Source: Euglena gracilis (lineage: Eukaryota; Euglenida; Euglenophyceae; Euglenales). From it: DNA of 64,000 nt. Every line of letters begins with the position of its first letter. The first letter of the stretch is position 1. Both the position numbers and the translations under genes were made by a program. Of this stretch, positions 36,636 through 46,704 are shown piece by piece. The notes under the pieces are model-generated. The model saw only the letters and a list, made by a program, of their open reading frames with translations. It did no database searches and was not told the DNA's origin. The stretch covers positions 53,615,143 through 53,679,142 of the forward strand of contig CP154956.1 of NCBI GenBank assembly GCA_039621445.1. Reading direction: 5' to 3'.

Positions 36636-36756
36636 TTAAGTCGGTGTACCCCCCCCTCCGACTCAGGACAAAGTCGGTGTACCCTACGATGGACTCGGGG
36701 ATGACAAAGTCGGGGGGTGGGTCCACCGACTTTGTCCTGAGTCCGGTGGACCCCCT
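36636..36756. repeat. Left AAGTCGGTGTACC terminal repeat of tyrosine-recombinase element
   Basis: AAGTCGGTGTACC, then CTCCGACTCAGGACAAAGTC, GGTGTACC. The same order appears inverted at 39386-39440. Inside are CCGACT-CAGGACAA-AGTCGG and GGGTCCACCGACT-TTGTCCTG-AGTCCGGTGGACCC, both with 8-bp spacers. Together the two blocks bracket recombinase copy 1. Confidence 0.7.
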
Positions 36757-36812
36757 TTCTTCTGGAGCAATCAATTTTTCTAACCATTGGATACTGGTTG
36801 CGGCTGCCATAC

Positions 36813-37433
36813 TCATGGTGTAAAGCAAGGCACAGGAGGGAAGAGGGAGCAGCTACCGCAAAACCTGGCCAAGGCATCCACGATGCCACTGAATGTTTCT
36901 AGGAGAAAAAAACGGTAGCAGGTGTCGTTACCGCCGCCAAGAAAAAGTGCTCCGTTGCGATCGTTCGTCCCAACAATGGATACTTGGCGGTGGTAAGCGA
37001 CAATGGGGATACTTTTTTCCATTCTCGCGCGGGAACAGAATCTGCTCATGGGCATGGACGAACTGCCTTGCAAATTCTTCATTTTGCCAAACTTCACTTT
37101 CATAATTTTGTGGCCCTCGTCAGTAACGTCCGGATGAAAATTGCCGATGCGAAGCTGTTCCATGGACTCTGCCCTTTGCCCCAAGTTGTACGACAGCACC
37201 AGGAGGTTGTATCGTTGTGTCTCGTACCAGGAACCCCATTTGGTCTGTGCGTGCAACTTTAGCATGTCCTTATCGTCCATCACACGCACCTCCGGCGCTC
37301 GTGCCTTCATCTTTTTCAGCCGTGATGCCGCCACGTTCACAAATCGGACAAAATTTGGGAACTGGCTTTTGGCCTTTGGGACGATGGAATGCAACGGTTT
37401 TGTTTGTTTGTGCAGCACAGCCAATGCGTTGAC
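36813..37433 (-). pseudogene. Tyrosine recombinase-like gene, copy 1, core domain
   Basis: The minus strand reads VNALAVLHKQTKPLHSIVPK, then SQFPNFVRFVNVAASRLKKM, RYNLLVLSYNLGQRAESME, QLRIGNFHPD and KVKFGKMKNLQG. LGQRAESMEQLRIGNF fits box I of tyrosine recombinases (G-x-R-x-x-E-x-x-x-L), with the catalytic arginine, and KVKFGK fits the beta-hairpin lysine. HxxR and the tyrosine of box II are not present before the frame ends. The N-terminal part lies at 39005-39324 and is separated by insertions, so the copy is dead as it stands. Related to YR transposons such as Cryptons by motif only. Confidence 0.6.
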
Positions 37434-37436
37434 ATA

Positions 37437-37684
37437 GGGGGGTTGGTACGCCGTGGCGAGGGGGTCCGAATAGGGGGGGGGAGGGGGGTAAATGGCGTGG
37501 CGAGGGGGTCGGCGACCAGGGGGGGGGAGGGGTGTACCATGGTTTTCCAACAAAATTTTCGTTCAAAAAATCGCGAAAATCGCCGGTGGCGTGGCGAGGG
37601 GGTCCGGCTAGGGGGGGGGGGAGGGGGGTAAATGGCGTGGCGAGGCCCTCGGAGAGGGGGGGGGGAGGGGTGTACCAACCCCCC
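37437..37684. mobile_element. G-rich MITE in recombinase ORF, 3-bp target duplication ATA
   Basis: 248 bp with inverted ends GGGGGGTTGGTAC / GTACCAACCCCCC, flanked by ATA at 37434-37436 and 37685-37687. Removing the element and one ATA joins TTGACAACGT to ATGTCAACGC on the minus strand and continues one frame (APQTLTTY-VNALAVLHK), proving insertion. Body contains four CGTGGCGAGG units. Other copies: 41157, 46387, 46705 and 62757. Confidence 0.9.
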
Positions 37685-37687
37685 ATA

Positions 37688-37789
37688 CGTTGTCAACGTT
37701 TGCGGAGCCCATTCATACATGGGCACCCAGCCTGTTGACACAAAAGCTGCCTTTGTGCCTTAGTGGCAATCTTTTCAGCTTCTGTGTCA
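37688..37789 (-). pseudogene. Tyrosine recombinase-like copy 1, linker piece
   Basis: KAAFVSTGWVPMYEWAPQTL then TTY leads directly into the core piece once the MITE is removed; it matches SSFRTYVNA of copy 2. Upstream the frame meets a stop, with TEAEKIATKAQRQL readable in another frame. Confidence 0.5.
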
Positions 37790-38074
37790 TTAAAACCGTT
37801 AACCGTTCACGGGCTTCCCCACGTGAGGAAACGGGGTGCGTTCACGGGTGCGCACTACGGCACCCGTTTTCACATATGCGCACCCGTGGTCGGTTCACGG
37901 GTGTACGCACGGCAGCCGTGGACGGAATTTTGCCTTTAAAAAAGGGAAAATATTTATGCAGTAGGGAAGAGGATTTGAAACAAATGGCGAACCTGGTGAA
38001 CTTGAGGGGTGGGGGCAGGAATGCAAGAGGTGGCATAGGGAACTGACACGCGACAACTGTGTTTGTCAACCCAC

Positions 38075-38622
38075 CCTTGGCCTCCATTGCCTTTTTGGCC
38101 CTTTCGTGCGTGACGAGTGGCTTCATTAACGCATTGAACTGCGGGAACTGGGACACAGACGATGGTACAATGATGGCATAAACGGGAGCCAATGCCTTGT
38201 AAATGTTGCTTACAGCATTTACATAGGTCCGAAAACTGGACACTGGCATGGAGCGAAGGCGCCCATCTTTTCCTGCCTTCTCCTGCCTTGTCTGGACCCA
38301 GGCATCGGATTCCTGCTGCGTCTTGAAAAGTTCACGAGCATCAACGCACCATCTGGCCCATCCCACCAAAACTTCGTCCAAAGAGCCAAAAACAATGCCA
38401 TGCCGGTTGCAAACATCCATATACTCCAAAAAACACTTTACTGCGGCATGGTTCTTGGGGCCCAAGTCACAATTTTGACCACCGGTGGGGAGACTGCCTA
38501 AAAGGGCATCCACTGCAGCAGGTCCTAGGGAGCTGGCACCACGTAAAACAGCCAGAAATTCATCTACGTTGGGGGGGCGGGGCATCTGTGCTTCCATCAT
38601 GTTGGCAAAACGCTTCATCGGA
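38075..38622 (-). CDS. Tyrosine recombinase-like gene, copy 2, N-terminal (SAM-like) exon
   Basis: Strong acceptor (CTTTTCCCCACAG) and donor (CAAGG|GTGGGT) enclose an open frame: MPRPPNVDEFLAVLRG, then NHAAVKCFLEYMDVCNRHG, SLDEVLVGWARWCVDARELF, SSFRTYVNAVSNIYKAL, SQFPQFNALMKPLVTHERA and KKAMEAKG. Helical content and the order FLA..L / F...C / L.D....W / YVNA match copies 1 and 3, and the layout suits the DNA-arm-binding domain before a recombinase core. The core exon of this copy is missing inside the element, so it is a non-autonomous or truncated copy. Confidence 0.6.
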
Positions 38623-38758
38623 CTGTGGGGAAAAGCAGCAGACAGACAGAAACACAAATGTTAAAAACCCCAAAAAATTCAAATTCCGATCACGGGTAAC
38701 ACCTTGCGCAACCGTGGTCGGTTCACGGGTGCACGCACGGCAGCCGTGGACGGAAATT

Positions 38759-38794
38759 CCGTTCACGGGTGCGCACTACGGCACCCGTGAACGG
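38759..38794. promoter_or_regulatory. Lox-like palindrome: 14-bp arms, 8-bp spacer
   Basis: Perfect arms CCGTTCACGGGTGC (38759-38772) and GCACCCGTGAACGG (38781-38794) around GCACTACG. A shorter copy with 8-bp arms and the same spacer is at 37844-37867. Architecture equals that of loxP or FRT sites (13-bp arms, 8-bp spacer). Function inferred only. Confidence 0.6.
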
Positions 38795-38907
38795 CCAAAG
38801 TTCACCCGTGAACGCCAAAAACGAGATTTTTGACCCCCTAGGCATCTCGTTAGGAAGCGCTTGCCTACTGCGAGGAAGCCCGTGAACTTGGTTAACGGTT
38901 TTAAGAC

Positions 38908-39004
38908 AAAAGCGGGGTCCGATCACGATTCCCGGTGGAGAAACGGGGGGCGCCTACGGCGCCCCCCGTTTCTCCACCGGGAATCGTGATCGGACCCCGC
39001 TTTT
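38908..39004. repeat. Perfect 97-bp palindrome (47-bp arms, 3-bp loop)
   Basis: Arms 38908-38954 and 38958-39004 are exact reverse complements around TAC. It lies where the coding frame of recombinase copy 1 stops, next to the end of the element carrying copy 2. A DNA or RNA hairpin of this length is very stable. Confidence 0.97.
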
Positions 39005-39324
39005 TCTTATACAAAGCGTGCATTGAAAGCACCCACTTTGCAAATGCCACCATATAGTCTTCCAAATCCGTAGTGACATAGCCTCGCATTTCGCAAATTT
39101 TTTGAAAATTGGCGAGGGCGACAAATCCCCCCTTCTGATTTTTGGCGCTGCTATAAGGCTGGGGCACAGTTTGGCTGAAAGTATCCCCAAAAAGCACTGT
39201 GTCCGCAGAAGGTTTGTTTTGGGGTTCCACGGCGTCCTTCAACCGTGCCAAAAACTCTGCGGGTGATGGCAGGGGTCCCAGGGCGGCTTCATCGACGTTC
39301 ACAACCTGTGCGGGCAACATGGAG
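39005..39324 (-). pseudogene. Tyrosine recombinase-like gene, copy 1, N-terminal piece
   Basis: After acceptor CTTTTTACAG|CTCC the minus strand reads NVDEAALGPLPSPAEFLARL, then GGFVALANFQKICEMRGYV and DLEDYMVAFAKWVLSMHALY to KKK, where the 97-bp palindrome begins. FLARL / F.KIC / DLEDYMVAFAKW align with copy 2 and copy 3. The rest of the gene resumes beyond the insertions at 37789 and 37433. Confidence 0.6.
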
Positions 39325-39385
39325 CTGTAAAAAGACAAATGTATTGGTTGAAAACGTAATTATGACACTTTTCCTCATTAGGCGT

Positions 39386-39440
39386 ACACCGACTTTGTCC
39401 TGAGTCGGAGGGGGGTTGGTACACCGACTTATAGCAAGAC
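39386..39440. repeat. Right (inverted) AAGTCGGTGTACC terminal repeat
   Basis: Reverse complement of the block at 36636-36690: GTACACCGACTTTGTCCTGA, GTCGGAGGGGGG, TTGGTACACCGACTT. A further AAGTCGG-rich tract follows to 39520. Confidence 0.7.
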
Positions 39441-39722
39441 CCCCCCTCCCCCGACTTTGACGAAGGACAAAGTCGGGGGGTCCCCCCTCCGACTCAGGAC
39501 AAAGTCGGGGGAGGGGGGGTCTTTCCTGATATAGAGCCTCAAGAGCAGCCAATGGCCTTCCCCAATAACATCCGACAGCTGACTCAAGCACAGGGGTGGG
39601 CAGGGGACACTACAGCGTCACCCCAATGAATTCCCCCCATTGGGCTGCTTGAATTTGGGGAATTGGGGGGGGGGGGTATTCCAGTTATTTTGGGTTGATT
39701 GCGGATTTTGGATGATTCCAAC

Positions 39723-40165
39723 CAGGGCTGGATAGAGGTAGAGGGATAGAGGTAGAGGTAGAGGTAGAGGTAGAGGTAGAGGTAGAGGTCACCTCTACCT
39801 CTACTATCCCTCTATGTCACCTCAAGGTCAAATTTTTAAGGAAAGTGGCTTATCAAAGAAAATTTTTGTTGAATGAAAGCATTTTTATGGAAAAAATCAG
39901 AAATTGGCCATTCATGTCACAAATCTCTAATGACAACTTCGAAACCACCCGTCCGGATATTTTTTCTCATTCCTAACCTAAAAAAGATGGGTTGAGATGC
40001 TAATTTGCCAAATTTGAAGCATTTGGAGCCTTTTGTGGCCCTCATTGGTGGCAGTTTATGACATTTTATGGACATAGAGGTGACATTGAGGTAGAGGTAG
40101 AGGTAGAGGTGGGTCAGATAGAGGTAGAGGACTTTGACCTCTACCTCTACCTCTATACAGCCCTG
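39723..40165. mobile_element. TIR element with AGAGGT hexamer ends, 7-bp target duplication
   Basis: Ends CAGGGCTG and CAGCCCTG, then (ATAGAGGTAGAGG)n inward on both sides, inverted. Flanked by TTCCAAC at 39716-39722 and 40166-40172. Non-coding interior. Confidence 0.88.
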
Positions 40166-40288
40166 TTCCAACTCGCCTACCAGAGTTACTCAACACACTT
40201 CAAGTGTGGCAAAAGACCATCAAAGCACCAACAAAAGAACTTTTAGATGCAGCTGCGAAAAATCCAAAGTCAAGGGCAATCGTTCATT

Positions 40289-40775
40289 GGAGGCTAGGCG
40301 CGCCGCTCGGGGGGGTCCGGGACCCCCCCCCCTCCCCCCCCCCCGCGCGGGAGGCCCCGCGCGTCCGTGGTCCCCTCGGCCGCTCGGCTCCCCCCCCCCC
40401 TTTACCCCCCCCCCCTCCCCCCCCCCCCTCCCCCCCTGTGCCTAGCATAGCCATGAAAAAAAATTTGGTGAAAAAATCGCGATTTTTTGAGGCCCAAAAA
40501 TGACCAAAAATGACCATTTTCGGACACAAAATGGCAAATTTGGGGGCCGCGCGCTCTGCGCGCGGCCAAAAAAGCACTTTTTTGGTCAAAAATGGCCCAA
40601 AAACGGCCAAAAATGACCACTTTTTGCACCCGAAAATCCCCGATTTTAGGATGCGTTCCGCCCGCGCGGCGCGGCCCTCGGACCCCCACCCCCCCCCCCC
40701 CCCCCGCGCGGCCGCCCGCGCGGCCGCTCGCTCCCCCCCTCAGCCCCCCCCCCCCCCCCGCTGTGCCTAGCCTCC
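40289..40775. mobile_element. GGAGGCTAGGC element, 3-bp target duplication ATT
   Basis: 487 bp, ends GGAGGCTAGGC and GCCTAGCCTCC, flanked by ATT on both sides (40286-40288, 40776-40778). The interior has poly-C runs, GCGCGGCCGC-like blocks and an internal GTGCCTAGCATAGCC at 40437, suggesting a dimer or nested copy. A 234-bp relative is at 47310-47543. Confidence 0.85.
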
Positions 40776-41156
40776 ATTACAATCCCAACAAGCCTTGACC
40801 GAAGATCGCGAAGTTCTCAAAAAAATAACACCGGGACGGGATAAAAATGGGCAGGCTGCAACATAGAGGCAACATTGGTAGAGAAAGAGGAGAGGTGGTT
40901 GATACACAGGTGAGGACTTTGGCCTCTACCTCAACCTCCATATGCAACCTTGCTTCAGGCTCACAACTCTACGAGGAAGAATGTATACGAGCTTTGAGCT
41001 TCTTCATATACTTTGGTTTCTTTTCTCGCTTGCTTCCTCGCACCAGTTCCACTTTGGGAGCCGAACTGCATAAGAGGGGGAGGGGTCCGGGGGTGACCCC
41101 AACTGGATGACCAAGTCCCCTTCAGCCTCAGGGATAGAGGTAGAGGTGGAGGTAGA

Positions 41157-41394
41157 GGGGGGGTTGGTACGCCGTGGCGAGGGGGTCCGAATAGGGGGAG
41201 GGGGGTAAATGGCGTGGCCAGGGGGTCGGCGACCAGGGGGGGGAGGGGTGTACCATGGTTTCCAACAAAATTTTCCTTCAAAAAATTGCGAAATCCCCGG
41301 TGGCGTGGCGAGGGGGTCCGGCTAGGGGGGGGGGGGGAGTAAATGGCGTGGCGAGGCCCTCGGAGAGGGGGGGGGGAGGGGTGTGCCAACCCCC
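41157..41394. mobile_element. G-rich MITE, second copy, target duplication AGA
   Basis: Same order of blocks as 37437-37684 (GGTTGGTACGCCGTGGCG to GTGTGCCAACCCCC), flanked by AGA on both sides and inserted in an AGAGGT-rich tract. Confidence 0.85.
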
Positions 41395-41399
41395 AGAGG

Positions 41400-42507
41400 T
41401 CGAGGGTTTTCAACCTCCTCTAAACCTCTATGCCACCCCTCCTTTTATGACCCCTTTTGATGCCATTTTGTGATGGTTTTTGCACATGGAACGGGGGGTC
41501 TGAGCCCCCCCCCCTCCGATGTCCAATCACCCCAACTGCCAAAGGAATCGCCCCCAAGGGGGGGGGGGGTCAAAGGGCCCAAAATCGGCCCAAAATCAGT
41601 CTTTGGCACATTGGGGGTGGTCGACCTTCCCTCTATGCAGTTCAGTGAGCAGGGGGGGGGGCTCCCCCCCGTGTCCAAGTCCAGTCCCTAAATGCGATGA
41701 TGAGCAAGAACCATCCGCTTCACGGTGCCATGGGGACCATCCGCTTCCCGCTTCACGTGTTGGTTCAAACCCCAATTCGGGTTGACCACGGCATCACGAC
41801 GCTGCTGGGCGGGTTTAGGAATGGAGTGTAGCTCCACGGGCGAGAAACAGATATGGAAGTACGCAAAAGAACAAGCTCGGCATCACTCTGTCTCTTAATC
41901 ATTTGCAGGTGTTGAAACACCGGGGTGTCTACCGGAGAGCGCCAAAATTAAAAGTAGGGCAAAGTCGCCACGGCGCAACCTCGCCGGTTTTAATTACGTG
42001 CGACGGCTGCGTTCGCCAGGTTTAATCACAACATCCATGCCGGCGGATGTGTCAGCGGCGAGCAGTAGGAACCGCTTTCAATGGAATAGTCAAGGCCGAA
42101 AAGTTTCACGTAATTTAGTCAAGAAATCGAACTTTTTGTGGTCCGCAAAATTACTTACACAGGGCGTGGAATTTCATGAAATTTCATGACGAAAACTGAA
42201 CTGCTTCTTTTGCCAGCGAACGGTGTGAAAGCCGGCATGCCGGGGGAATTCAGATCCATAAGCCCCACCCCTAATGCCTAAACCCCTCATGAGGGCGGGG
42301 GAGAAAAACGGATTGCGTTCGGGCGAATTCCTCTCGGTTTTTTCTCTGAGCTCTCCTATGTCCGTTGTTGTGTCTTAAGTTTAAGTTTTATCGTTTCGCG
42401 ACAAATGCATTTTCGCACCTTTGACGAAAAGCAAATGTTTTTGGAACATTGTCAGTACTGATCGTACGTCGTGGTAGTGGATATCAAGGATATCACTGCC
42501 CTAATTT
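41400..42507. other. No gene seen
   Basis: G/C-run-rich to 41690, then about 800 bp of balanced composition without a biased frame or recognised repeat. Confidence 0.4.
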
Positions 42508-42831
42508 TTAAGTGGGGGTGCCTATCAGCACATCATCAATGTATACCATTGCAAACGGTAAATCTCGTAAAATCCATTGTATCATTCTTTGGAACATGGC
42601 CGTCCATTGGTAAAGGGGGCGGGAGGTTTCAAATGCGGTGTATGGTTGTGAGTCAGGGTGTAAGTGCATCTGGTGAAAACCATCCTCTGAATCGAAAATC
42701 GACCAGAGGCGGTTTTCCGCTTGTTTTGTAATCAGGTCTTCGATAAGTGGTAACGGAAATGGATCATCCTTTGTCTGTGAGTTCAAGTATCGGTAGTCCA
42801 ACATACACCTGAAAACATCAAAAACAATCAC
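42508..42831 (-). pseudogene. Ty3/gypsy reverse transcriptase fragment
   Basis: Reads LDYRYLNSQTKDDPFPLPLI, then FDSEDGFHQMHLHPDSQPY and MVYIDDVLIGT, covering reverse-transcriptase blocks 2 to 5 with the YIDD catalytic pair. The block between YQWT and FQRM (normally MPFGL.NAP..) is missing, so the enzyme is broken. The remaining pol part nearby is on the other strand. Confidence 0.85.
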
Positions 42832-42847
42832 ACCTTTAAAAGGACTT

Positions 42848-43160
42848 TTGGGTTTAACGCAGCATTACGCGATTTACATGAAGGATTTCGCGAAAATAGC
42901 AGTACCACTGATGCGACAACTCAAAAATCGCGCTCCTGACAATACAAAGAAACAATGGGATGATACAATGCGAGAATCGCTAAAACAAATTAAACAATTG
43001 ATGTTGGAGAACGTTGTACTTGACATTGCAAACCCAGGTCGACAGCAGTGACTATGCTGTCGGCGGTGTGTTGAGTCAACATAACTCGTCCAATGAACTG
43101 CGCCCTGTAGCATTCCACATTCCACATTCCACACTGCCCCCCTTGAAAGGTCTATCCCCA
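42848..43160 (+). pseudogene. Ty3/gypsy connection and RNase H fragment, opposite strand
   Basis: Plus-strand reading MKDFAKIAVPLMRQLKN through W..TMRESLKQIKQLM to VLDIANPGRQ is the gypsy connection domain; after a small deletion and frame change DSSDYAVGGVLSQHNSS and ELRPVAFH is the RNase H start. It begins 17 bp from the minus-strand RT piece, so the two halves are inverted relative to each other. Confidence 0.8.
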
Positions 43161-43334
43161 TTCATAAGACCGAGACAATGCCTGCAGGACAACAGCATGC
43201 CCCCCCCCAGGGTTGGGGGAAAAAAACTGTTCAAATGGAGGGGGCTTGTTTTGGATTGAACACCCTCCCCTACTGATGGATGCAAGTAATGCACATATTT
43301 CTATAAAAAATAAAAAAAAGTGGAGAAAACAAGG

Positions 43335-43830
43335 ATTTTTTGGTTTTGTCTACCTAGACAACATCCTTTTGGTCGCAAAAGCGAAAGTTCTGGCCACACG
43401 ACAAACAGGAAAGGTGTTGCAACACCTAAGAAACAGTGGCATGACAATAAATTACAAGAAGTCACAACTCACTCCCACCCAGCAAATTCACCACCTGGGA
43501 TTTTCCATGGACCTAGAAAAGGGTTGCCTGCAAGTCCCCTCAGCAAAAAAAAAAAATGTGTGCGCCGCAACCGTCGCACAAACTTTTGAAGTTTGTGCCG
43601 CGACCACCGCAGCAATTGTCTTTTTAAATTGTGTCCCACATATACATCCTTTCGGCCCCATCCCTTGCCTGGCCTCTTTGATACTTTCTCGACCATGGCC
43701 GAGAAGGGTATTTGGCGGCAGGGAGTGAACTTTTGTGCAAGCGTTCTTGTTTATTTTCACAGATCAGCTTTCACCATGTCAAGCGAGACCTCCACATCAA
43801 CGTTCTTGAGCTCCGGACAGAAAATTTTTT
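43335..43830 (+). pseudogene. DIRS-like reverse transcriptase and RNase H remnant
   Basis: GFVYLDNILLVAKAKVLATR, then LRNSGMTINYKKSQLTPTQQ and IHHLGFSMDLEKGCLQV is the palm-to-thumb segment in DIRS style (YLDN for YxDD, G..IN..KS.L.P.Q...LGF). At 43786, after insertion of a TGCGCCGC repeat, RDLHINVLELRTENF is the RNase H start of the same class (HIN-LEL). Broken by insertions. Confidence 0.75.
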
Positions 43831-43985
43831 TTGCGCCGCAACCACCGCGGAATTTTTTTCCCTTTGCGCCGCGACCACCGCCGCAATAAATTTTGCTTGT
43901 GCCACGACAGCCGCGGCAAAAATCTTCTGTGCGCCGCAACCACTGCGGATTTTTTTTTTGCGCTGCGGCATGAGCGCCGCGGCGC
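43546..43985. repeat. TGCGCCGCAACCACCGC repeat
   Basis: Degenerate units such as TGCGCCGCGACCACCGC at 43558-43612 and again at 43832-43985, interrupting the DIRS-like remnant. Related sequence at 31190-31240 on the other strand. Confidence 0.8.
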
Positions 43986-44032
43986 ACTAACTACAAGTGT
44001 GGTATCCGGTTGTGTGCATGGTTGAGGTAACA

Positions 44033-44140
44033 AGTTACCCCATCCATTTCTGACCATAGATTTCAGGTCAGGCATCCGTTTCTGATCACAGATTTCAGGG
44101 CAGGCATCCATTTCTGACCACAGATTTCAGGGCAGGCATC
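44033..44140 (+). repeat. About 35-bp tandem repeat, three copies
   Basis: CATCCATTTCTGACCACAGA then TTTCAGGGCAGG, three imperfect copies. A relative is at 62246-62280. Confidence 0.85.
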
Positions 44141-44219
44141 AAAACAACCGCAGAAAAATTGAATGAAGTCGCTGCGAGGCCCAAGGGTCCTCAATGAATG
44201 AGGCAGTTCGGTATATGTC

Positions 44220-45047
44220 GCATACCGGGGGCCGACAATTACCGCGGGTGGGTAATCCCCGCTCGGGCTTAAACGCGGCCATTTTAAGCGCGCTGCAATG
44301 CTCAGCGGTATTTCGCCACGGCAGCCAGTTAGTATCGCAAAATCTTCGCAATCCAACATTTCCGTGCGGTGTTCGGAATTTTTTTAATTATCTTTCGCGC
44401 TGAAAAGCATTTGGATGTCCAACAACGCCTCCTTCTGGGTGTGCAAACTGATGTGCTCCAGTTTTTCAATACGGGTTATTGACGGCGTATGCCGGCTGTT
44501 TTATACGTTTCTGGGGCTCGGCTGTTTTAAACTGATTTAAATCGGTGTTTTAAAACGACCTGTTTTTAACACGAACAACCCTGCGTCCAGGCAACAAAGA
44601 AATCATCCAGCTCAGGATAAGATGCTTGCCAATGTTGACACAGTTTGGCGAACCCCAAACAGTTGGCAACAGCAGAAAGCTTTGCACCTACGGAGCCAGA
44701 CTTTTTCTTCGTGTTGCCCTGTGCCAGCAAGGTGCCATGAAGGGGGTCAGCCTTCGGCTTCTTGGCATCTTGCTGGTATACCGCGAGAGCAGCCAGGAAC
44801 AGTTCCAACTGAAATACTAGGCTGAAAACTGCGGCATTCGTGTGTCTGACACTCCGAGAGACAAACTTATTACAGCAAGGAACCCACTGCGGAAGATGGT
44901 TTCTTTTTGGCATTTGGCAGAAAGCACGGGAAAAATAACGCGCTGTTATGCCGCGCGTTCCAGCGAGACACCGCGTTGTAATACCCCGCGGTAATTGTCG
45001 CCGCGGCAATTACCCACCCGCGGTAAATGTCGGCCCCGGTATGTCTG
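44220..45047. mobile_element. Inverted-repeat element carrying recombinase copy 3
   Basis: Left end CATACCGGGGGCCGACAATT then ACCGCGGGTGGGTAAT; right end ATTACCCACCCGCGGTAAAT then GTCGGCCCCGGTATG: about 36-bp inverted repeats with few differences. Further CCGCGGTAATTG palindromes lie inside the right end. Carries the copy 3 exon. Confidence 0.8.
44580..44808 (-). pseudogene. Tyrosine recombinase-like gene, copy 3, N-terminal piece
   Basis: Acceptor CCTAGTATTTCAG opens LELFLAALAVYQQDAKKPKA, then GSVGAKLSAVANCLGFAKLC and QHWQASYPELDDFFVAWTQ, donor near GCAGG|GTTGTT. FLAAL..KP.AD / ANC..F.KLC / LDDFFVAW aligns with FLARL..KPSAD / ALANFQKIC / LEDYMVAFAKW of copy 1. No core domain follows. Confidence 0.5.
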
Positions 45048-45799
45048 GTAGTGAGAGGTTTTTTAGGGAAGAGACTACCCCCCCCCCCACCGGGCGCCCA
45101 ATTAGCCAATTAGGGGGGGGGGGGGGCTCGAGGACCCCTACCCAAAAATTTCTTCCCTGTGCAAAATTTGTCGATTTTTTTTTACCATATTTGGATTGGT
45201 CATTTCTTATCCGGCGAATTTTAAAATTTTCGAAACGAACATTTTTGGAGGTTTTTTGCGGCCTTGCCGAAATTGGCCGGTCGTGTCCCGGAGGCCAGTT
45301 AGCCAATTAGGGGGGGGGCAAATAGGGAGGGGTTGAGGGTAGCATTTGGCAAATTTCCGAAATTTATTTTTTCCGGAAATTGGAAATTTCTGGAAATTTC
45401 CGGAAATTTCAAAAATCGCGAAATTAGGATTTCGCGACCTTAATTTTCTTTTCCCCCAGATGCCCAGGCAGTGGAGTTCAACTTCATTAACACTTCGACA
45501 TTAACTGACGTTATGGGAGATGAGATTTCCAAGGCTAGCAAGAACTGTTATCTATGGATGTTCAAAGGTTGTGGAGCTTTCCACCCCCACCATCTATTTT
45601 TTTTATGGCTGACAAGTGAAGCCCCTGGTGGGCTCAAGGCTCAAGTTACAAAATACAAACACCACTTCAAGTGATTTCAACGTGCAAGGTCAAGGTGAAG
45701 TTTGCAGGAGGCAGCGGCTCTGCACTAAGTTGTACTTGCACTCGTTTTTCATCAAGCTTGCCTTGTGATGGTTTGGCTTTTGTTAACTATTTTGGTGGA

Positions 45800-45945
45800 T
45801 AGATGTGGTGGCCAGTTTTTGGCCAGATATGTTGGTCAGTTTTGGGCCAAATGTGATGGCCAGTTTTTGGCCGGTTTTGGGCCAGATGAATTTTGGGCGA
45901 GATGTGTTGGCCAGTTTTGGGTTACAGGTTGTGGCCAAAAACTGT
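45800..45945 (+). repeat. TGGCCAGTTTTTGGCC tandem repeat
   Basis: Five to six degenerate 26-32 bp units (GATGGCCAGTTTTTGGCCAG). The complementary form is at 54965-55100. Confidence 0.8.
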
Positions 45946-46386
45946 CACACCACGTTATATTGTGGTTCGTCTGCTTGTTTGCAACACCGATGTAGTGAAA
46001 AAATGTTCTTTCATCCAACGGGGGTGTTTCCCCCGCGCCCCCCCCCCCCCCGCAACCACCCCCGCGACCCCCCCCGCGACCCCACTCTGAGCCCAATTCG
46101 GGTTCCCAAAAAGTACAAAAAATTTGCATTAATTAGGAATTTGCCACTCAATTAGGAATCAAAAACGCGAAAAATTCCCCAAATTCCTAATTGGACCTAT
46201 TTTCGGACCCAAATGGCACGCAAATTCCTAATTGGGATCTAAAATTAGAGGATAGGACGACGTCACACAAGTCACACATGACCTGCCGCGAAACCCATTT
46301 CCCCCCCGCGCCCCCCCCCGCTCCCCCCCCGCGACCCCCCCCCCCCGCGACCCCAACACCCCCAGGGCTGGCGTGTCCTTCTCCGG

Positions 46387-46530
46387 GATGGGGGCTTGGT
46401 ACACCCCTCCCCCCCCTCCGAGGGCCTCGCCACGCCATGTACCCCCCCCCTAGCTGGACCCCCTCGCCACGCCACCGGGGATTTTCGCGATTTTTTGAAG
46501 GAAAATTTTGTTGGAAACCATGGTACACCC
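46387..46530 (-). mobile_element. G-rich MITE copy 3, reversed and shortened
   Basis: TTGGTACACCCCTCC, GGCCTCGCCACGCCATGTAC, TAGCTGGACCCCCTCGCCAC and a GATTTTCGCGATTTTTTGAA block, the complement of 37437-37684, cut at about 46530. Confidence 0.8.
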
Positions 46531-46704
46531 CTCCCGTTTCCGGCCCATAGGGAAATTTCTGAAAGGTAATTTCCATCCGGCACCGTAAATTTTCTGTGGC
46601 GATTTCCATCTGGAAAACTAACTCCTGCGACTTTCGTAGGAAACAAAATTTAAAAAGTTCTGCCGTCGCAAGGCATTCATCTGACCGAAGCAAGAAGATA
46701 CTAT

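Larger units (their letters stand above)
37790..38905. mobile_element. Inverted-repeat element carrying recombinase copy 2
   Basis: Left end TAAAACCGTTAACCGTTCAC then GGGCTTCC; right end GGAAGCCCGTGAACTTGGTT then AACGGTTTTA. Inside each end are palindromes of the ACGGGTGC family (37844-37867, 38717-38754, 38759-38794). The body holds a spliced tyrosine-recombinase exon. A related terminus without body is at 53040-53250. No target duplication could be defined. Confidence 0.7.

Noticed and set aside
40402-40798. Proline- and glycine-rich frames as coding exons
   Set aside because: They come from poly-C runs in a MITE with defined ends and target duplication.
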